Shown in pieces: positions 33,051 through 44,052 of a stretch of 64,000 nucleotides of DNA. The stretch's first letter is position 1, and each line of letters opens with the position of its first letter. The notes beneath the pieces are model-generated. The model searched no databases and was not told the origin of the DNA. It was given only the letters and a program-made list of their open reading frames with translations. This DNA is from Symbiodinium natans (Eukaryota > Sar > Dinophyceae > Suessiales > Symbiodiniaceae), in contig CAJNDS010002278.1 in assembly GCA_905221605.1 (NCBI GenBank), positions 285,364 to 349,363 of the forward strand, written 5' to 3'. The position numbers and the translations under genes are program-made.

Positions 33051-33192
33051 CATATGGGGGAGTACGAAAATAGGGGACCCTAAGCTAGACCCCCTAAATA
33101 GAAGGGCTACCTTGTAATGCAAGCCGGCTACCTTGTAATGCAAGCCCCAATAGGTACCCCCCCCCCCCCCCTAGTTTGGGAAACCCCCATAT
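33051..33192. mobile_element. Family I element with internal 21-bp duplication
   Basis: CATATGGGGGAGTACGAAAAT and TTTGGGAAACCCCCATAT ends. GGCTACCTTGTAATGCAAGCC occurs twice (about 33106 and 33126), followed by a C run. Confidence 0.7.
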
Positions 33193-33212
33193 CATACGCG
33201 AGCATCGCCAAG

Positions 33213-33302
33213 GAGAAGCAGTTCGACACCGTAGACACGTGGAGCGGCAACGACACCAGTGGCTTCGACTGCGCGGCTTGTCGCGCAAGATCTAGATCTC
33301 AA
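33213..33302 (+). CDS. Putative micro-exon, FDCAAC
   Basis: CGCCAAG|G opens 30 codons in phase 0, beginning EKQFDTVDTWSGNDTSGF and then DCAAC, to a GT (CAA|GTGTCG). It lies 20 bases after the right end of an inverted-repeat element at 33051-33192. Confidence 0.33.
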
Positions 33303-33348
33303 GTGTCGCCCCAAGCTCTCCTAGTGCGGTTTTTCTGCTACGAGGACC

Positions 33349-33435
33349 CAAAGTAGGCCCTTATTCCTTTTTTTCGGGCTTAGGTTCCCTTATAAACCCC
33401 TGTAAACCAACAAGGGCACCCTTGTTATTCCTAGG
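33349..33435. mobile_element. Family H partial copy
   Basis: CAAAGTAGGCCCTTATTCC, AGGTTCCCTTATAAACC and GGGCACCCTTGTTATT match the family; ends are degraded. Similar shards occur at 24582-24700, 38168-38215 and 54402-54480. Confidence 0.45.
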
Positions 33436-33992
33436 TTACTCCTGGGTCTAGGGCACTTCCGGTGCACGTCTCGAGTCCGGTGCTCAGCGGCTCGATCCCA
33501 TCGATAAGACAACACGTTTGATCTGCTTCCCGAGAGACAAGGGTTTAGGGTTCAGCGTTCAGGGCTTAGGGAAGTTTAGGGCTTAGGGAAGTTTAGGGTT
33601 TAGGGAAGTTTCGGGTGTTTAGGGTTTAGGGTTTAGGGTTTAGGGTTTAGGGTTTAGGGTTTAGGGCATCCGAGCAGTGCAGTTGCAAAAGTGTCGGCCA
33701 TTTTTCATGAATCAGATGACCTACCAGGTAGGCCCCGGGATGTGTCACATGTTCCCTTGGCTTCACGAGGATATCATTTAGGATTTTTTCGGGGCGCTCT
33801 AAGGGCCGTCCTAGCCTACCAGCAACGAGGTGTAGCTTGTCATGCACGGCCGTAGATCCAAAGTGTCCGAAGTATACCTACATAGTTAGTAGCAAAGTAG
33901 GGTTTCTAGAATAGGAACTACTATTGTGCTTGGGATAAGGGTTCCCCATATAGGTACTGATGACCCTTTGGGAGAGTTCACTTCCTTCCCAG

Positions 33993-34074
33993 GACTTCGT
34001 GTGTGTCCAAGACACGGAGGGGCACATTTCCACGATGGCGTCCCTGGCAGCGCAAGCAGCGACGCCTGGCGCAA
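33993..34074 (+). CDS. Putative exon after CTTCCTTCCCAG
   Basis: A strong acceptor starts an open island. One frame gives LRVCPRHGGAHFHDGV, comparable with CSPRHGSGS at 36160; another gives DFVCVQDTEGH. The right border is uncertain, so the end is approximate. Confidence 0.28.
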
Positions 34075-34265
34075 GATGTATCTACACCACATTCAGGAGA
34101 TGAATCCCCCTAATTTGCAGCAGAACGATGTAACTCCTACTGAATGCTTGAGGACATTTAAGAGCATGATGATGTAACTCCTGTAGATGAGATAGTCTGC
34201 ATGTCCAGTTCTCGAAATTGAGGCCTCTCTTGGGTTCACTGCCATTCCGGCCCCGGTATGCTTTC

Positions 34266-34323
34266 TAAACCCTAAACCCTAAACCCTAAACCCTAAACCC
34301 TAAACCCTAAACCCTAAACCCTT
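34266..34323 (-). repeat. CCCTAAA tract
   Basis: Eight perfect units. Confidence 0.95.
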
Positions 34324-34439
34324 TTGGTATCCAGAGTGGCCCAAAGTTTACAAGAACCCGAGCACATGGGCTCAGGGAGGCTCCGGGCTCTCTTTGGGTC
34401 TCCTTGGGTTTGGGATTCAAGGATACAAATAATTTAACA

Positions 34440-34524
34440 AATATATATATATATAGATTTAGCAAATATATATATATAGAGAGAGAGAGAGGGAGAGAGA
34501 GACGAGAGAGAGCAAGAGAGAGAG

Positions 34525-34561
<37 letters not shown>
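34440..34561. repeat. (TA)n and (GA)n microsatellites
   Basis: Two short TA runs separated by GATTTAGCAAA, followed by about 80 bp of GA-rich repeat. Confidence 0.95.
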
Positions 34562-34562
<1 letters not shown>

Positions 34563-34778
34563 CGGGTAGTGTGGGAATCGTTTTTTGGCACGTTTGCCTT
34601 GGCCGTTAGACCAGCAGAGAGAAAGGCCAGAAAAAGAGAGAGGGCCCCGAGGAGCTTGCCTCACCTCGAAAGCAGGAAGGCCCCTCAGAACTACTGATAG
34701 AACCCCACACCTAAATCCTACAAACAGTGATGAAACCCTGAAACCGGCTCAGCCCTTCATGAGCTCTGATTCCTGGAG

Positions 34779-34858
34779 GTTTAGGGTTTAGGGTTTAGGG
34801 TTTAGGGTTTAGGGTTTAGGGTTTAGGGTTTAGGGTTTAGGGTTTAGGGTTTAGGGTA
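34779..34858 (+). repeat. TTTAGGG tract
   Basis: Eleven perfect units. Confidence 0.95.
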
Positions 34859-35205
34859 TAAACCTTAATCCTGACCTACACCCCTTACCATAACCCGCAG
34901 TTCGGGTTTAGGGCTTAGGGGTTCTCCAGGTCTCGAAATTCGGATGCACGCGGGGTTGAAGCTTTGGGCTTTCTGCAATGCATCGTGCAACCGCCTAAGG
35001 GTCCAGGTACCTAAAGAGGGAATACCTGGGCCTTAGGGTACTTCCTAGGTAGGGACTTTGGGGCCCAAGTAGATTGTAGATAATCATGAGATCCATGGAC
35101 CCTTGGGGTAAACCCTAAAGCCTAAACCCTTAACCCTAAACCCTAAACCCTAAACCCTAAACCCTAAACCCTAAACCCTACCGGGTTGTCCGAGCTTCAT
35201 CTCAG

Positions 35206-35275
35206 GGTCGCGGACGGCGGCACGCACCTACACTGCGGCAAGTGCGCTGCCTGCTCGGCGCCGCATGACATCGAG
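35206..35275 (+). CDS. Putative micro-exon, C-x2-C-x2-C
   Basis: GCTTCATCTCAG|G follows a CCCTAAA tract. One base and 23 codons, including VADGGTHLHCGKCAACSAPH, run to a GC donor (GAG|GCCTCA). Confidence 0.38.
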
Positions 35276-35313
35276 GCCTCAACACGCAAAAAGGCAAGCC
35301 TTAAGGACGAAAT

Positions 35314-35471
35314 GAGCCCTAAAGGGGTTTAGGGTTCGTACATTTTTTCATAGGGCAAAGGACCCCAATTTAGGGTTCATTTGGTCCCCTGAGCCCTAAA
35401 AGGGTTTATGGCTCGTACACTTTTCATAAGGCAAATGACCCCCAATTTTAGGGTTCATTTGGTCCCCAAGG
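35314..35471. mobile_element. Family F right halves in tandem
   Basis: Two 77-bp direct copies start GAGCCCTAAA at 35314 and 35391. Each contains a GTACA..TTTTCATA stretch, then CCCCAATTT and GGTTCATTTGGTCCCC. Confidence 0.7.
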
Positions 35472-35570
35472 AAAGTTTAGGGCGGTTTCGAGTTCGTGCT
35501 CCTCGGACGAACCCTATTGTGCATGGCATGCCTAAGCCTATCGAGGTCCCGGGATTCCAGCTGTCCTATT

Positions 35571-35681
35571 CCTTGGGACCACATGAATCCTAAAATTGGG
35601 ATCGCATGCCCCGTATTCCTATAGTTTTCCATGAAGGCAAAATGAACCATAACCCTTTTTAGGCTCATTTGGTCCCCAAGG
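35571..35681. mobile_element. Family F element, full length
   Basis: CCTTGGGACCACATGAAT at the left and CATTTGGTCCCCAAGG at the right are inverted repeats. About 111 bp. Confidence 0.65.
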
Positions 35682-35790
35682 CTCTGGAGACAGACACCTA
35701 GACATGAGCAAGTGCTAAGAAAAACTCCTTTGCTCGCCCCGCGAGCTAGCGCAGTGCGTGCTTTGCTCCCTTTCTGGGTTCCGAAACCCA

Positions 35791-35891
35791 CAGGTTCCTA
35801 AGTACCTATATGGGGGACACTCACCCATACCATGATAGTAACTTATATCATAGAAACCCTACTTTGTACTATGTAGGTACTTAGAACCCTG
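35791..35891. mobile_element. Family J element
   Basis: CAGGTTCCTAAGTACCTATAT and TGTAGGTACTTAGAACCCTG are inverted repeats; CACTCACCCATACC and AACCCTACTTTGTAC inside. Confidence 0.75.
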
Positions 35892-36159
35892 TTCCGAAAT
35901 CGGTTTAAAACTCACCAACGGAAGTGCTGCGTGGCTTCTGGGCTACTGGGGTTGGGGATGGAGCCTAGGAGTTGAGGGGCGATTTCCAGCGTGAGTTCAG
36001 CGATTGGGTATTTTTCCCCTTAGCCCTCAACACTGTAGGGTTTAGGGTTTAGGGTTTAGGGTTTATGGGTTTAGGGTTTAGGGTTTAGGGTTTAGGGTTT
36101 AGGGTTTAGGGTTTAGGCCTACTTACACCCCAGTCCCTTACAAGCTTGGCTCGCTGCAG

Positions 36160-36222
36160 GTGCTCTCCAAGACACGGAAGTGGATCACCGAGGCGCCACG
36201 TGGATTGCGTTGCGGGTGGGCT
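36160..36222 (+). CDS. Putative micro-exon after GGCTCGCTGCAG
   Basis: A strong acceptor is followed by an island open in two frames. One gives CSPRHGSGSPRRHVDCVAGG (C...C-x2-G). The other, in phase with 35206, gives TRKWITEAPRGLRCGW. The right end is approximate. Confidence 0.32.
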
Positions 36223-36282
36223 GCCGGGGTTAGGATATGGGGGCTTACAAGGGCTTAGGCAAATTGTCCTTTAGTGAGAATT

Positions 36283-36385
36283 ATGCATGCATGCATATGT
36301 ATATATATATACATATGTGTATATATATATATATACCTTTTAATATTATATACAGATATATGTCTGTATTATATATATATATATG
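36283..36385. repeat. (TA)n block
   Basis: GCATGCATGCATATG, then three TA runs with ATACAGATATATGTCTGTAT palindrome between. Confidence 0.9.
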
Positions 36386-36487
36386 GAACCCTCAGTTTCT
36401 GAGGAGAGGTGGCAAGGCGGGGGTGGGGGGGGGTAGGGGGCTGCTGGAGACTTCAGTGGCAGCGAAATCCCTAAACCTACAATCAAC

Positions 36488-36545
36488 CTTGGGGACCAAG
36501 TGAACCGTAGAAGGGCTTAGTTATGGTTCATATACTTTATAGCAA
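36488..36545. mobile_element. Family F left half only
   Basis: ACCTTGGGGACCAAGTGAAC followed by TTATGGTTCATATAC. No right end is found nearby. Confidence 0.4.
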
Positions 36546-36741
36546 TTACCCTGTTCTCCGGGAATCAACTCCAGGTGATGACTGCAGCAAGCGCCCGCTT
36601 CGCAGCCCCCTGGGGCCATCACAGCGGGCTGAAGCTGCGCCAAGACCTGACGAAGGCAGGGTGTAGGGTTTAGGGTTTAGGGTTTAAGGTTTAGGGTTTC
36701 GGGCTCCGGGCTGCATGAGTTTAGGAGAGAGCTTAGCCCAG

Positions 36742-36810
36742 GCGGGCATCGACTTCAGCGAAGAGCGCTATGACGGCCGCACTGACCTTCCCAGCTGCAT
36801 GGATGTGTGG
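36742..36810 (+). CDS. Putative micro-exon, 23 codons ending DVW
   Basis: CTTAGCCCAG|G opens 23 codons in phase 0, starting AGIDFSEERYDGRT and ending SCMDVW, to GT (TGG|GTCTCT). It holds a single Cys in a P-S-C context like a module end. Confidence 0.35.
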
Positions 36811-37359
36811 GTCTCTTGCAGTCAATGGTTGCAGCTCAAAACACCCTACCTGGGACGATGTTTACCTACAGTTTTCAGGGTAGTTATACCTTCTAAGTTG
36901 GGGGGTACTTACTACTAATCTGTAGGTAAGTATGGTTGCAAGTAAAACTCTAAACTCCTAAACCCCTTTAACCCCTCACCCCCTCTCGGGGTTTGGGGTT
37001 TCGAGCGGCGCTGCATGTCCGTAAATGAGCCAACTCAACTTTGTGGGGACCTCATCTAAGATGTTCGTAGACGGCTTTGAAAGCCTGAAACCTATGCGAA
37101 AACCCATAGAAAATGGAAGTACCATTTGGCGAGGGGGGGCGGGGGAGGGGGGTAAGCCCTGCGAGTGTAAGGTTCAGGCTTCAGGTTTTAAGGTTCAAGG
37201 CTTCGGGCTTTATGGGTTCAAGGGAATTCGGGGGTGTACCAGACTGGGGTCCTATATTTGTGGGTCTACATTTTGGGGTCCCTTTGTACCGCAAGCTCCC
37301 GTTCAGGGTGGGGGGGTTTTGGGGTTTCATAGGGCTCACAGGGTTGAGGGTTCGAAGTC

Positions 37360-37468
37360 ACTATTTGCTTAAGGACCCTCCAAAAATAGAGAAAATAATG
37401 ATCCCTTTATTGCCCTTTGGGGCAGAATGTGTGTTTTTTCTTTTTTTTGGGGAGTTCTTAAGCAATTC
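37360..37468. mobile_element. Family B element
   Basis: ACTATTTGCTTAAGGACCCTC and GGGGAGTTCTTAAGCAATTCG ends, with a T-rich stretch in the right arm. Confidence 0.65.
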
Positions 37469-37559
37469 GTTCTGAGGTAGACAACATCATGTGCGACGCC
37501 ATGGCATGCAAGAGCCACTGCTGGACGAAGCTCCTTGGCCCGAATTTCGGCAACTTGCC

Positions 37560-37736
37560 TTGGGTTAGGGTTTAGGGTCTAGGGTCTAGGGTCTAGGGTT
37601 TGGGGTTAGGGGTTTTGGGGGTTTGGGGGTTTAGGGGTTGAGGGGTTTAGGGGTTTAGGGGTTTTGGGGTTTCGTGGTTTCGGGGTTTCGGGGTTTCGGG
37701 GTTTCGGGGTTTAGGGGTTTAGGGGTTTAGGGTGGG
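37560..37736 (+). repeat. Mixed octamer array TTTAGGGG / TTTCGGGG / TCTAGGG
   Basis: Three TCTAGGG heptamers pass into eight-base units with four G; five TTTCGGGG units are consecutive, then TTTAGGGG. Confidence 0.93.
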
Positions 37737-38052
37737 TTTGGCCGCTAAACCCGAAAGCCTCCCACCCCCGAAGTTTGAGAACAATCCTCAAAAGCACCTT
37801 AAGCTACTGTGTGCCTAATGAGAAGCACTGCTCGCAAGGTAGACCGAGTAGTCCCTACACCCTACAAACCAGAGACACAAAGCCCAACACCCTAAACCCT
37901 AGAAGTTGCCAACAGCCCCTAAACCCCAAACCCTAAACTCGAAGCCCGAAAACGCCAGAGGTTCTTCAACTCGCAGAACAAGAAGACAGATGCTCGGCGA
38001 TTTCTTTGGGGCTGCGCAGGGGGTGGACCTTTGGGTGCTTGGGGATGTGACA

Positions 38053-38167
38053 CCTTATAGAAGGTCTTTTGACTTAATAAGTCGACTTCGTATTTCCTAC
38101 AAGCCCTGTGTTCATCCCCACATCCCACCTTACTAAGCCTGCTTACGAACTCAGACGAGCTTCCAAG
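38053..38167. mobile_element. Family C element, uninterrupted
   Basis: AGGTCTTTTGACTTAATAAG at the left, and CCTTACTAAGCCTGCTTACG and GAGCTTCCAAG at the right. Confidence 0.6.
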
Positions 38168-39199
38168 TAGGACCCAAAGTAGGCCCCTACTGTCTTTTTG
38201 TTAGGGTTAAGGTTCCCATGTCGGGTCCAGGTGAGGGTTGATCATCATTGGCGTGCTTTTCCCTGTACCCCAGTCCGAGACCCAAGGTACAGCCCCTAGA
38301 TAAGGAGCCCAGCTCGGGCCATCCTCATAAACTTGCACTGCAGAATGTTGACAGCGCCGCTGCTGCTACCTACGACTCACCCTAAACCCTAAACCCCAAA
38401 TCCTAAAGCCCCAAACATCCCTAAACCAGAGTTTGTGTTTTGAATGTTGTCGGAGCTCTATGAAGACCTAGGCAGGCCTTTGGGACTTTCCTATCTTTTC
38501 CCTTGTCGGGTTTAGGAGGGTCATATTTAAGAATATTTTTCAGATGGTTTGAACAGCCATCCCAAAAAACTTGCTAGTTTTGGGTAGGGCGTTTTGGGAA
38601 TGAGGCATCTTTATCAGGGTTTAGGGTTTACCCTAAGGCTCTCGGGCCCTCAGCCCCAAGATTTCAAACTCCAGAGCCCTTGCTAGGAGGTACCAGCCCC
38701 TCTCTAGGAGGGTTCCTGGAGCTTTAGGGTAGGTGGGAATCAGTGTCATCACGATGTCCTTCATGAAAGGGTAAAGCGTCATGGCCTAAACCTTTAGAAG
38801 CCCCACTTAACCCTGAACCCTAAACCCTATCCCTAACCCCTAAGCCCTAACCCTACAACCCTGAACCCTTTTGTGTAACAACATGAGAGGTGGTTCCTGT
38901 ATCGTGATTTTTTTGGGGCGGCGGGGGGGGGGGGGGGCAAGAAAATCTCAGCTGCTTCCCCAGGAGATCACTGGAAACATCAGCTGGTACAACTTCAACG
39001 CAAAATGACACGGCCTTGGTTTTTCAACATGGTTCAGGGTTGAGGGTTGTTTTTTTCGGGTTTAGGTTTTAGGGTTCAGGGTTTATGGTTGGGGCTTTAG
39101 AGCTCAGGGTTTAGGGTTTCGGTTCGGGTTTAGGGTTTCGGGTTGAGGGTTTAGAGCTCAGGGTTTAGGGTTCAGCTCTGAACATCTGAGATTTACAAA

Positions 39200-39935
39200 T
39201 ATAGTGCTATGGGTCCCTCCTTTCTAAGGGTTCTGATGCGTAAGGGGTAATGTTGCACCCGGTTTAGTATCGGCCCCCGCTTTAAAGACAAACTGGCCGA
39301 ATTATTCAGGACATGCTGACTGTTTGGGACTCCCGCTATAGAGACAAACCGCCCCCGAAATCCTGAATTCTTTTTTAGGATTTGGGGCTTGTTTCGGCCC
39401 GGAGGCTCCGGCTTAAAGCCGGGCCTTATGATTTTAAAGCCGGGCCTTGTCAGGGCCGACCTCATCCATTCCAACCGGCCCGAAACCATTAATTCCTTTT
39501 AAGAAACCATTTGAAAAAATGGTTTCGTTCAATCCGACAAGGGGGTGGTCCAGGAGCCCCCTCCGACCCGCTATAATGGGACTGATTCGGGACCCGCTTT
39601 AATGTCCAGGCCCCGGCCTGGAGGCTCCGAATTTGGAAAAAGCCTATGGATCCCTTTTAAATTCATATAAACTCATCCCGGACCCCTTTTCGATTCGCGC
39701 GGCTCCCTTTTGAATTCATATAAGCTCATCCCTTTTAGATTCATATGGATCCCTTTTAAATCGATCTAAACTCCTCCCTATTAAGATCATGTAAAATCCG
39801 GGGCAGGCCCCCTCCAGGACCCCATCCACCCCCGCGACTGTTCGGCGGGGGGGGGGGGGGGGGGGGGCCACACTAAACCGGGTGCAACATTACCCTTTTA
39901 CGAGCCCATACAAATGGACCACGTAACTACCCTTA
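39200..39935. mobile_element. Family D halves flanking a 651-bp nested insertion
   Basis: GGGTCCCTCCTTTCTAAGGG near 39213 and the right arm with ATGGACCACGTAACTACCC near 39916-39934 look like the two halves of a family D element. The nested segment is listed separately. Confidence 0.45.
39245..39895. mobile_element. Nested element with perfect 24-bp terminal inverted repeats
   Basis: Positions 39245-39268 (starting GGGTAATGTTGCACCC) are the exact reverse complement of 39872-39895. Inside are GC-rich blocks (AAAGCCGGGCCTT twice), then a block of ATTCATATAAACTCATCCC-type units, then a long G run. No transposase-like frame is present, so it would be non-autonomous. Confidence 0.75.
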
Positions 39936-40332
39936 GAAGGAAGGCCTTGCTCTTTTGTTTACTTATTTAATTCGTAATGCTTTTGGGGGGGAAGGGCTTA
40001 TGGGACAGAACATGACAACTTCCAGTTGGTTGAAATTTTCATATAGGGGTCGGAATACTTACCAATACTATTCCCTTAGGGTCCCTACATAATTATACAG
40101 CACTACCCCCAAACAAAAAACACATAACTAGTTATACTAATGGTTTTTATCATAACAATGAAAACGTATTTTCATCATTACGGCCCCTATCTTAGGCAAC
40201 TTGAGGCCAGCAAGTTATACTATGGACACACCTCCGAGCCAGCGTCCGATTTGGGTGAGGCGGAGCTGAGGATCCCTGGTTTAGGGTTAGGGTTTGGGGT
40301 TTAGGGTGTGGGGTTTAGGGTTTAGGGTTTAG

Positions 40333-40625
40333 GGTTTAGAGGACGGCATGGACAGCCTGGACAGCCCAGGCCATGCAGCCTTGTCCGTCGTGGAGGATTT
40401 TCGTCGGCGCATTGTGCTCGAGGCGACGCACGTACGATGTGTGACATCGCACAAATCCCCGATGGAGCTGGTGTCGCAAAAGCACTGTCCCCTGCTCTGT
40501 GGCGCGCGCGCGCGAGGAATTGAACAATGGAGTGCTTGCGCCTATAGACTGGCAGGACATAGTCCACAACGCATGCCTTCTCTTGTGTTGCTTGGGGCTG
40601 CTGGGTTACGTGTTTCTATAAGATT
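40333..40625 (+). other. GC-rich unique stretch, open frame of 93 codons, not assigned
   Basis: Open on + from 40348 to 40629 and in other frames too, with GCGCGCGCGCG inside. It may hold an exon but has no convincing borders or motif. Confidence 0.25.
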
Positions 40626-40857
40626 CTAAACGTTGCCTCTTGAACGTGGCCCAGGCTGATTTCAGTGCCGAGCCCTGCCGAAGCAGCCCTAAAACCCTAA
40701 ACCCTGAACCCTAAACCCCAAACCCTAAACCCTGAACCCTAAACCCTAAGCCCTAAAAACCCTAAACCCTCAACCCAAGCCATAAACCTGCCCAAGGCTT
40801 ACGATGCGACGAGGAGAACTGTGGCCCTGCATTTATCAAGGCCGGGGGACAAAGGCA

Positions 40858-40970
40858 CTTGGAAGCTCTTTTTGACTTCGTAAGTCTGCTTGGAACCCCC
40901 TAGAAACCCCATGATAATCCCCATAACCCACCTTACTAACCCTACTTACTGATCAACAGGGCTTCCGAGT
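40858..40970. mobile_element. Family C element, uninterrupted
   Basis: CTTGGAAGCTC...GACTTCGTAAG and ACCTTACTAAC...GGGCTTCCGAG. Further shards of the same ends (CTAACTAAGTCGCTTCCAAG, ACTTGGAAGCTC) follow to about 41055. Confidence 0.7.
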
Positions 40971-41269
40971 CCAAAACCCTCAGCCCCAAACCCCAAACCC
41001 TGCTAACTAAGTCGCTTCCAAGCAGAGGGGACTGGGCATACTTGGAAGCTCTGTCAGCATAGCGTGGAGTTCCGGGCAACGATGAACCTAGAGGCTCGTT
41101 GGGTTTAGGGTTAGGGCTTAGGGCTTGGGGTTAGGGGGTAGGGTTTAGGGGAACATTTACAAACCCTGAATGTTAAAGTCCGAACACATGTTGAAGAACC
41201 CCCCCAAAAACTTCACACTCCTGCAACACCCCCCCAAAAAAAAAAGAAGTAAAATGACATGTATATAGA

Positions 41270-41375
41270 ATATTAATAATCGTAATAATCATAATTAAAC
41301 ATAATAATCATAATCATAAGCATAATAATGATGAAGATAATCATGATAATCATATTAATAATAATAATCATAAGA
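41270..41375. repeat. AAT/ATC-rich tract, inverted partner at 41730
   Basis: AATAATCAT-type units on this strand. The complement type (ATTATTATT) occurs at 41730-41764, so the pair could fold around about 350 bp. Confidence 0.8.
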
Positions 41376-41729
41376 ACAATCCTCCCCAACCACAGCAGTG
41401 CCTGAACAACAGACCCTACACCCCTTATCAAGCACACCCATTTAAATCAAAGAAGCAGAACAAGCAACTCCCTAACAAGAACCCCTACGGCTGAGGCTTT
41501 TAAGCAATTTTGAACATTTCTTAATGATGGGGGGGGGGGGAGAGGGAGGGCGTTTTTAGGGGAACGGGAACGGTGCCGTTTTGGGACTCGAATGGGCAGG
41601 GTAGAATTCAGGGGTGTTCTTACAACGCCGGGGCGGGCTGCTCTCAACCGGCGCCATTTTTGTTTTTGTTTTGCCGTGAAAACTTGAAAACGGGCACCGT
41701 CAAGCCTACCGGGCGAAGGGGGTGTTCTT

Positions 41730-41764
41730 ATCATTATTATTATTATTAATATTATTATTATTTT
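41730..41764. repeat. ATT trinucleotide tract
   Basis: ATC then (ATT)n with one AAT; right partner of the inverted pair. Confidence 0.9.
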
Positions 41765-42185
41765 CTTTTGAACTTTTTTTTTTATTTTGCCGCGCAAACT
41801 TGCAAATGAGCCCTGGCAGGGCGCTTGCCCCGAGGTTTGAAGGTGTAGAGGCTTTGGTTTAGAGGGTTTGAAGCTTTGTGTTGCCTTGCTGTAACGTTCG
41901 ATCCTTAGCCTTTTTGGGTTTATTATTGGTGTAGAGGCTTTGGTTCAGAGGCTTTCAGATTCCTGTGGGTTAGTGGTTGGTTTAGCGACAGGAGATGGAT
42001 CTACAGAGCCATGGTTCGGCGGAAATATTTTGAGCGAGACTTTGGATTTTTAACTGTAAGCCGCATCCAGACCCTAATTTTCTAATAAAAAAAAACATTT
42101 CCTAACGTACTCCGGGCCGTAAGCCTGCACCCTAAAGCCTGCAGATCCTGACCCCCCCTAAAAACTAAACCCTAAACTGCAAAAG

Positions 42186-42281
42186 GGTGCCGGCGCGAAT
42201 CGCCGTTCCGTGGGGCTGGAGTCTGACATCCGGCGGCCCGAGCGCCAGAAGTGCAAGTTCGGCAGGTGGCTCGTGGAGCAA
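42186..42281 (+). CDS. Putative micro-exon, QKC-x2-G-x-W
   Basis: CTGCAAAAG|G opens 32 codons in phase 0, ending PERQKCKFGRWLVEQ, to a donor that begins a telomere-like tract (CAA|GTAGGGTTC). A CCCTAAA-type stretch lies just upstream. C-x2-G-x-W matches the third-cysteine region of the other islands. Confidence 0.45.
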
Positions 42282-42973
42282 GTAGGGTTCAGGGTTTAGG
42301 GTTTGGGTTGAGGGTTTAGCGTTTAGGGTTTAGGGTTTAGGGTTCAGGGTTCAGGGTTCAGGGATTGGTTGAGTTTTGTTTTCACTGTTTTTCTTTTGTC
42401 GGGTTGGAGTTTAGGGTTGAGGGTTTGCGGGTAAGGTGTAGGGTTGATATTTCCTCTTGTTGGGGGCTATTGGAGGTGTTGTCGGGTATGTGGTATATGG
42501 CTTATTTTGGGTTTATCGGGGTTCCTCGTTTGCAGTCTAGATTTATAGACGTGTTTGTTTCGGGCTTAGGGTGATGTTGGGTTTAGTGTTTGGGCTGTAT
42601 TGGGGGTATTCTATAGGTCGTAGGCTTCGAGGTGTACCTTAGTGTTTGGACACGTAGGCCATGATCTAGCATTTAGGGTTTGGGTTTGTTTGGGGCTTAA
42701 GGCTTGCGGCCTCTTCAGGGTTTGGTGTTGTTCAGGGCTTGTCGGATTGTAGGGTTTTTGTCAATGCTTAGTTTTTGTGTGTGTGTGTGTTGCTTTTGTT
42801 TTTAGGGTTTGTGGTTTGGATTTTTGATTTAATTAGGGGTTTCGGGCTTGGCACATGGGGTGTAGAGGTTTAGGGGTTTTGTTTTGGGGTTTTGCCAGCT
42901 GAGGGTGCGGAGTTGGGTTCAGGGTTGTAGGGGTTTAAGGCCTTGCGGACGTTGAGGCTGGGGCTGTAGGGCT

Positions 42974-43073
42974 GCTATTTGCTTAAGAACCCCAGCAAAA
43001 AACGATAATCCCTATATTACCCTCAATAAGGATGTTTTGCACATTCTTTGAGGGTTCTTAAGCAATCAGTAGA
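42974..43073. mobile_element. Family B element
   Basis: GCTATTTGCTTAAGAACCCC and GAGGGTTCTTAAGCAATCAG ends; AATCCCTATATTACCC inside as in the copy at 11480. Confidence 0.75.
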
Positions 43074-43489
43074 GGGGTTGGGGTCTGGAGCTGAGTTATT
43101 TCTTGTTTTGCCATGGAGAGGAGGGATAGTGGGTTTGGGGCTTTAGGGGCTTTTTAGGTATTTGGACGTGTATGGTTTACAGATCAAGGGTTTGGAAAGC
43201 AAGGGTTTGGGATCTCGGGTTTGCGGATTTAGGGTCTGGGTTTGGTTTCTAGGGTTCAGGTTTTGGGCTTTAGTGCTCTTGGCTAGTAGGGAATCGACGA
43301 TCCCCTGGCTTTTTACAAGACCCATACCTAGGGTCCCCATGTTATTGGGAGGGGTTCGGGTTTAGGGTTCAGGGTTTAGGGTTCGGGGTTCAGAGATCAG
43401 GGTTCAGGGTTCAGAGTTCAGGGTTTGAATCGGGAACTTCAGTCGTCCTTGCTCTCAAGCGTTATCGTAATAGCAAGCCCTAACTTCTA

Positions 43490-43603
43490 AGTTCTAAACC
43501 CTAAACTCTAAACTCTAAACCCTATACTCTAAACCCTAAACCCTAAACCCTAAACCCTAAACCCTAAACCCTAAACCCTAAACCCTAAACCCTAAACCCT
43601 AAG
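43490..43603 (-). repeat. CCCTAAA tract
   Basis: Degenerate ACTCTAA-type units then about twelve perfect ones. Confidence 0.95.
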
Positions 43604-43942
43604 CATCCTGCAACGGCAGACAAGAAAGAGGTCCCAAACCTCCTTGAAAGCAGTGCGTTGCGCCAGGTACTCCGGAGGCTTGGCTGCATTCAACTTCAGG
43701 AGCCAGAGGTTTAGAGTTTAGGGTTTAGGGTTTAGGGTTGAGGGTTTGGGGTTTAGGGTTTAGGGTTTAGGGTCTAAATGTGCTGATTGGGGGGAGCGTG
43801 GATCTGCGAAAATCTCCTTAAGCCCCCAAACCCAAGCGCTCCTCTGTCCTTTCATCCTCAAAACCTCTAAACCTCTATCCTCGAGACCCTAAGCCCACTT
43901 CATCATTTCTTTTTGTGGGGGGGGGGGGGAGGGGGGGGGGTG

Positions 43943-44052
43943 GGGGTGGGTGACGAAAATAGGAGACCCCCAAAATAGACCCCAAAATGTCAGGATCCCC
44001 TTTGTACTAAGACCCCGGTAAGGTAGCCCTAGTCTCGGAAACCCCCATGTAA
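43943..44052. mobile_element. Family I element after a G run
   Basis: GACGAAAATAGGAGACCCCC and CTCGGAAACCCCCATG, with CCAAAATAGACCCC inside. Confidence 0.55.

Noticed and set aside
34307-34697. Arg/Glu-rich or Ser/Leu-rich frames
   Set aside because: Translation of the GA/TC microsatellite on both strands.
40348-40629. 93-codon forward frame
   Set aside because: Open in more than one frame on both strands, as expected for GC-rich DNA; left as an unassigned island.
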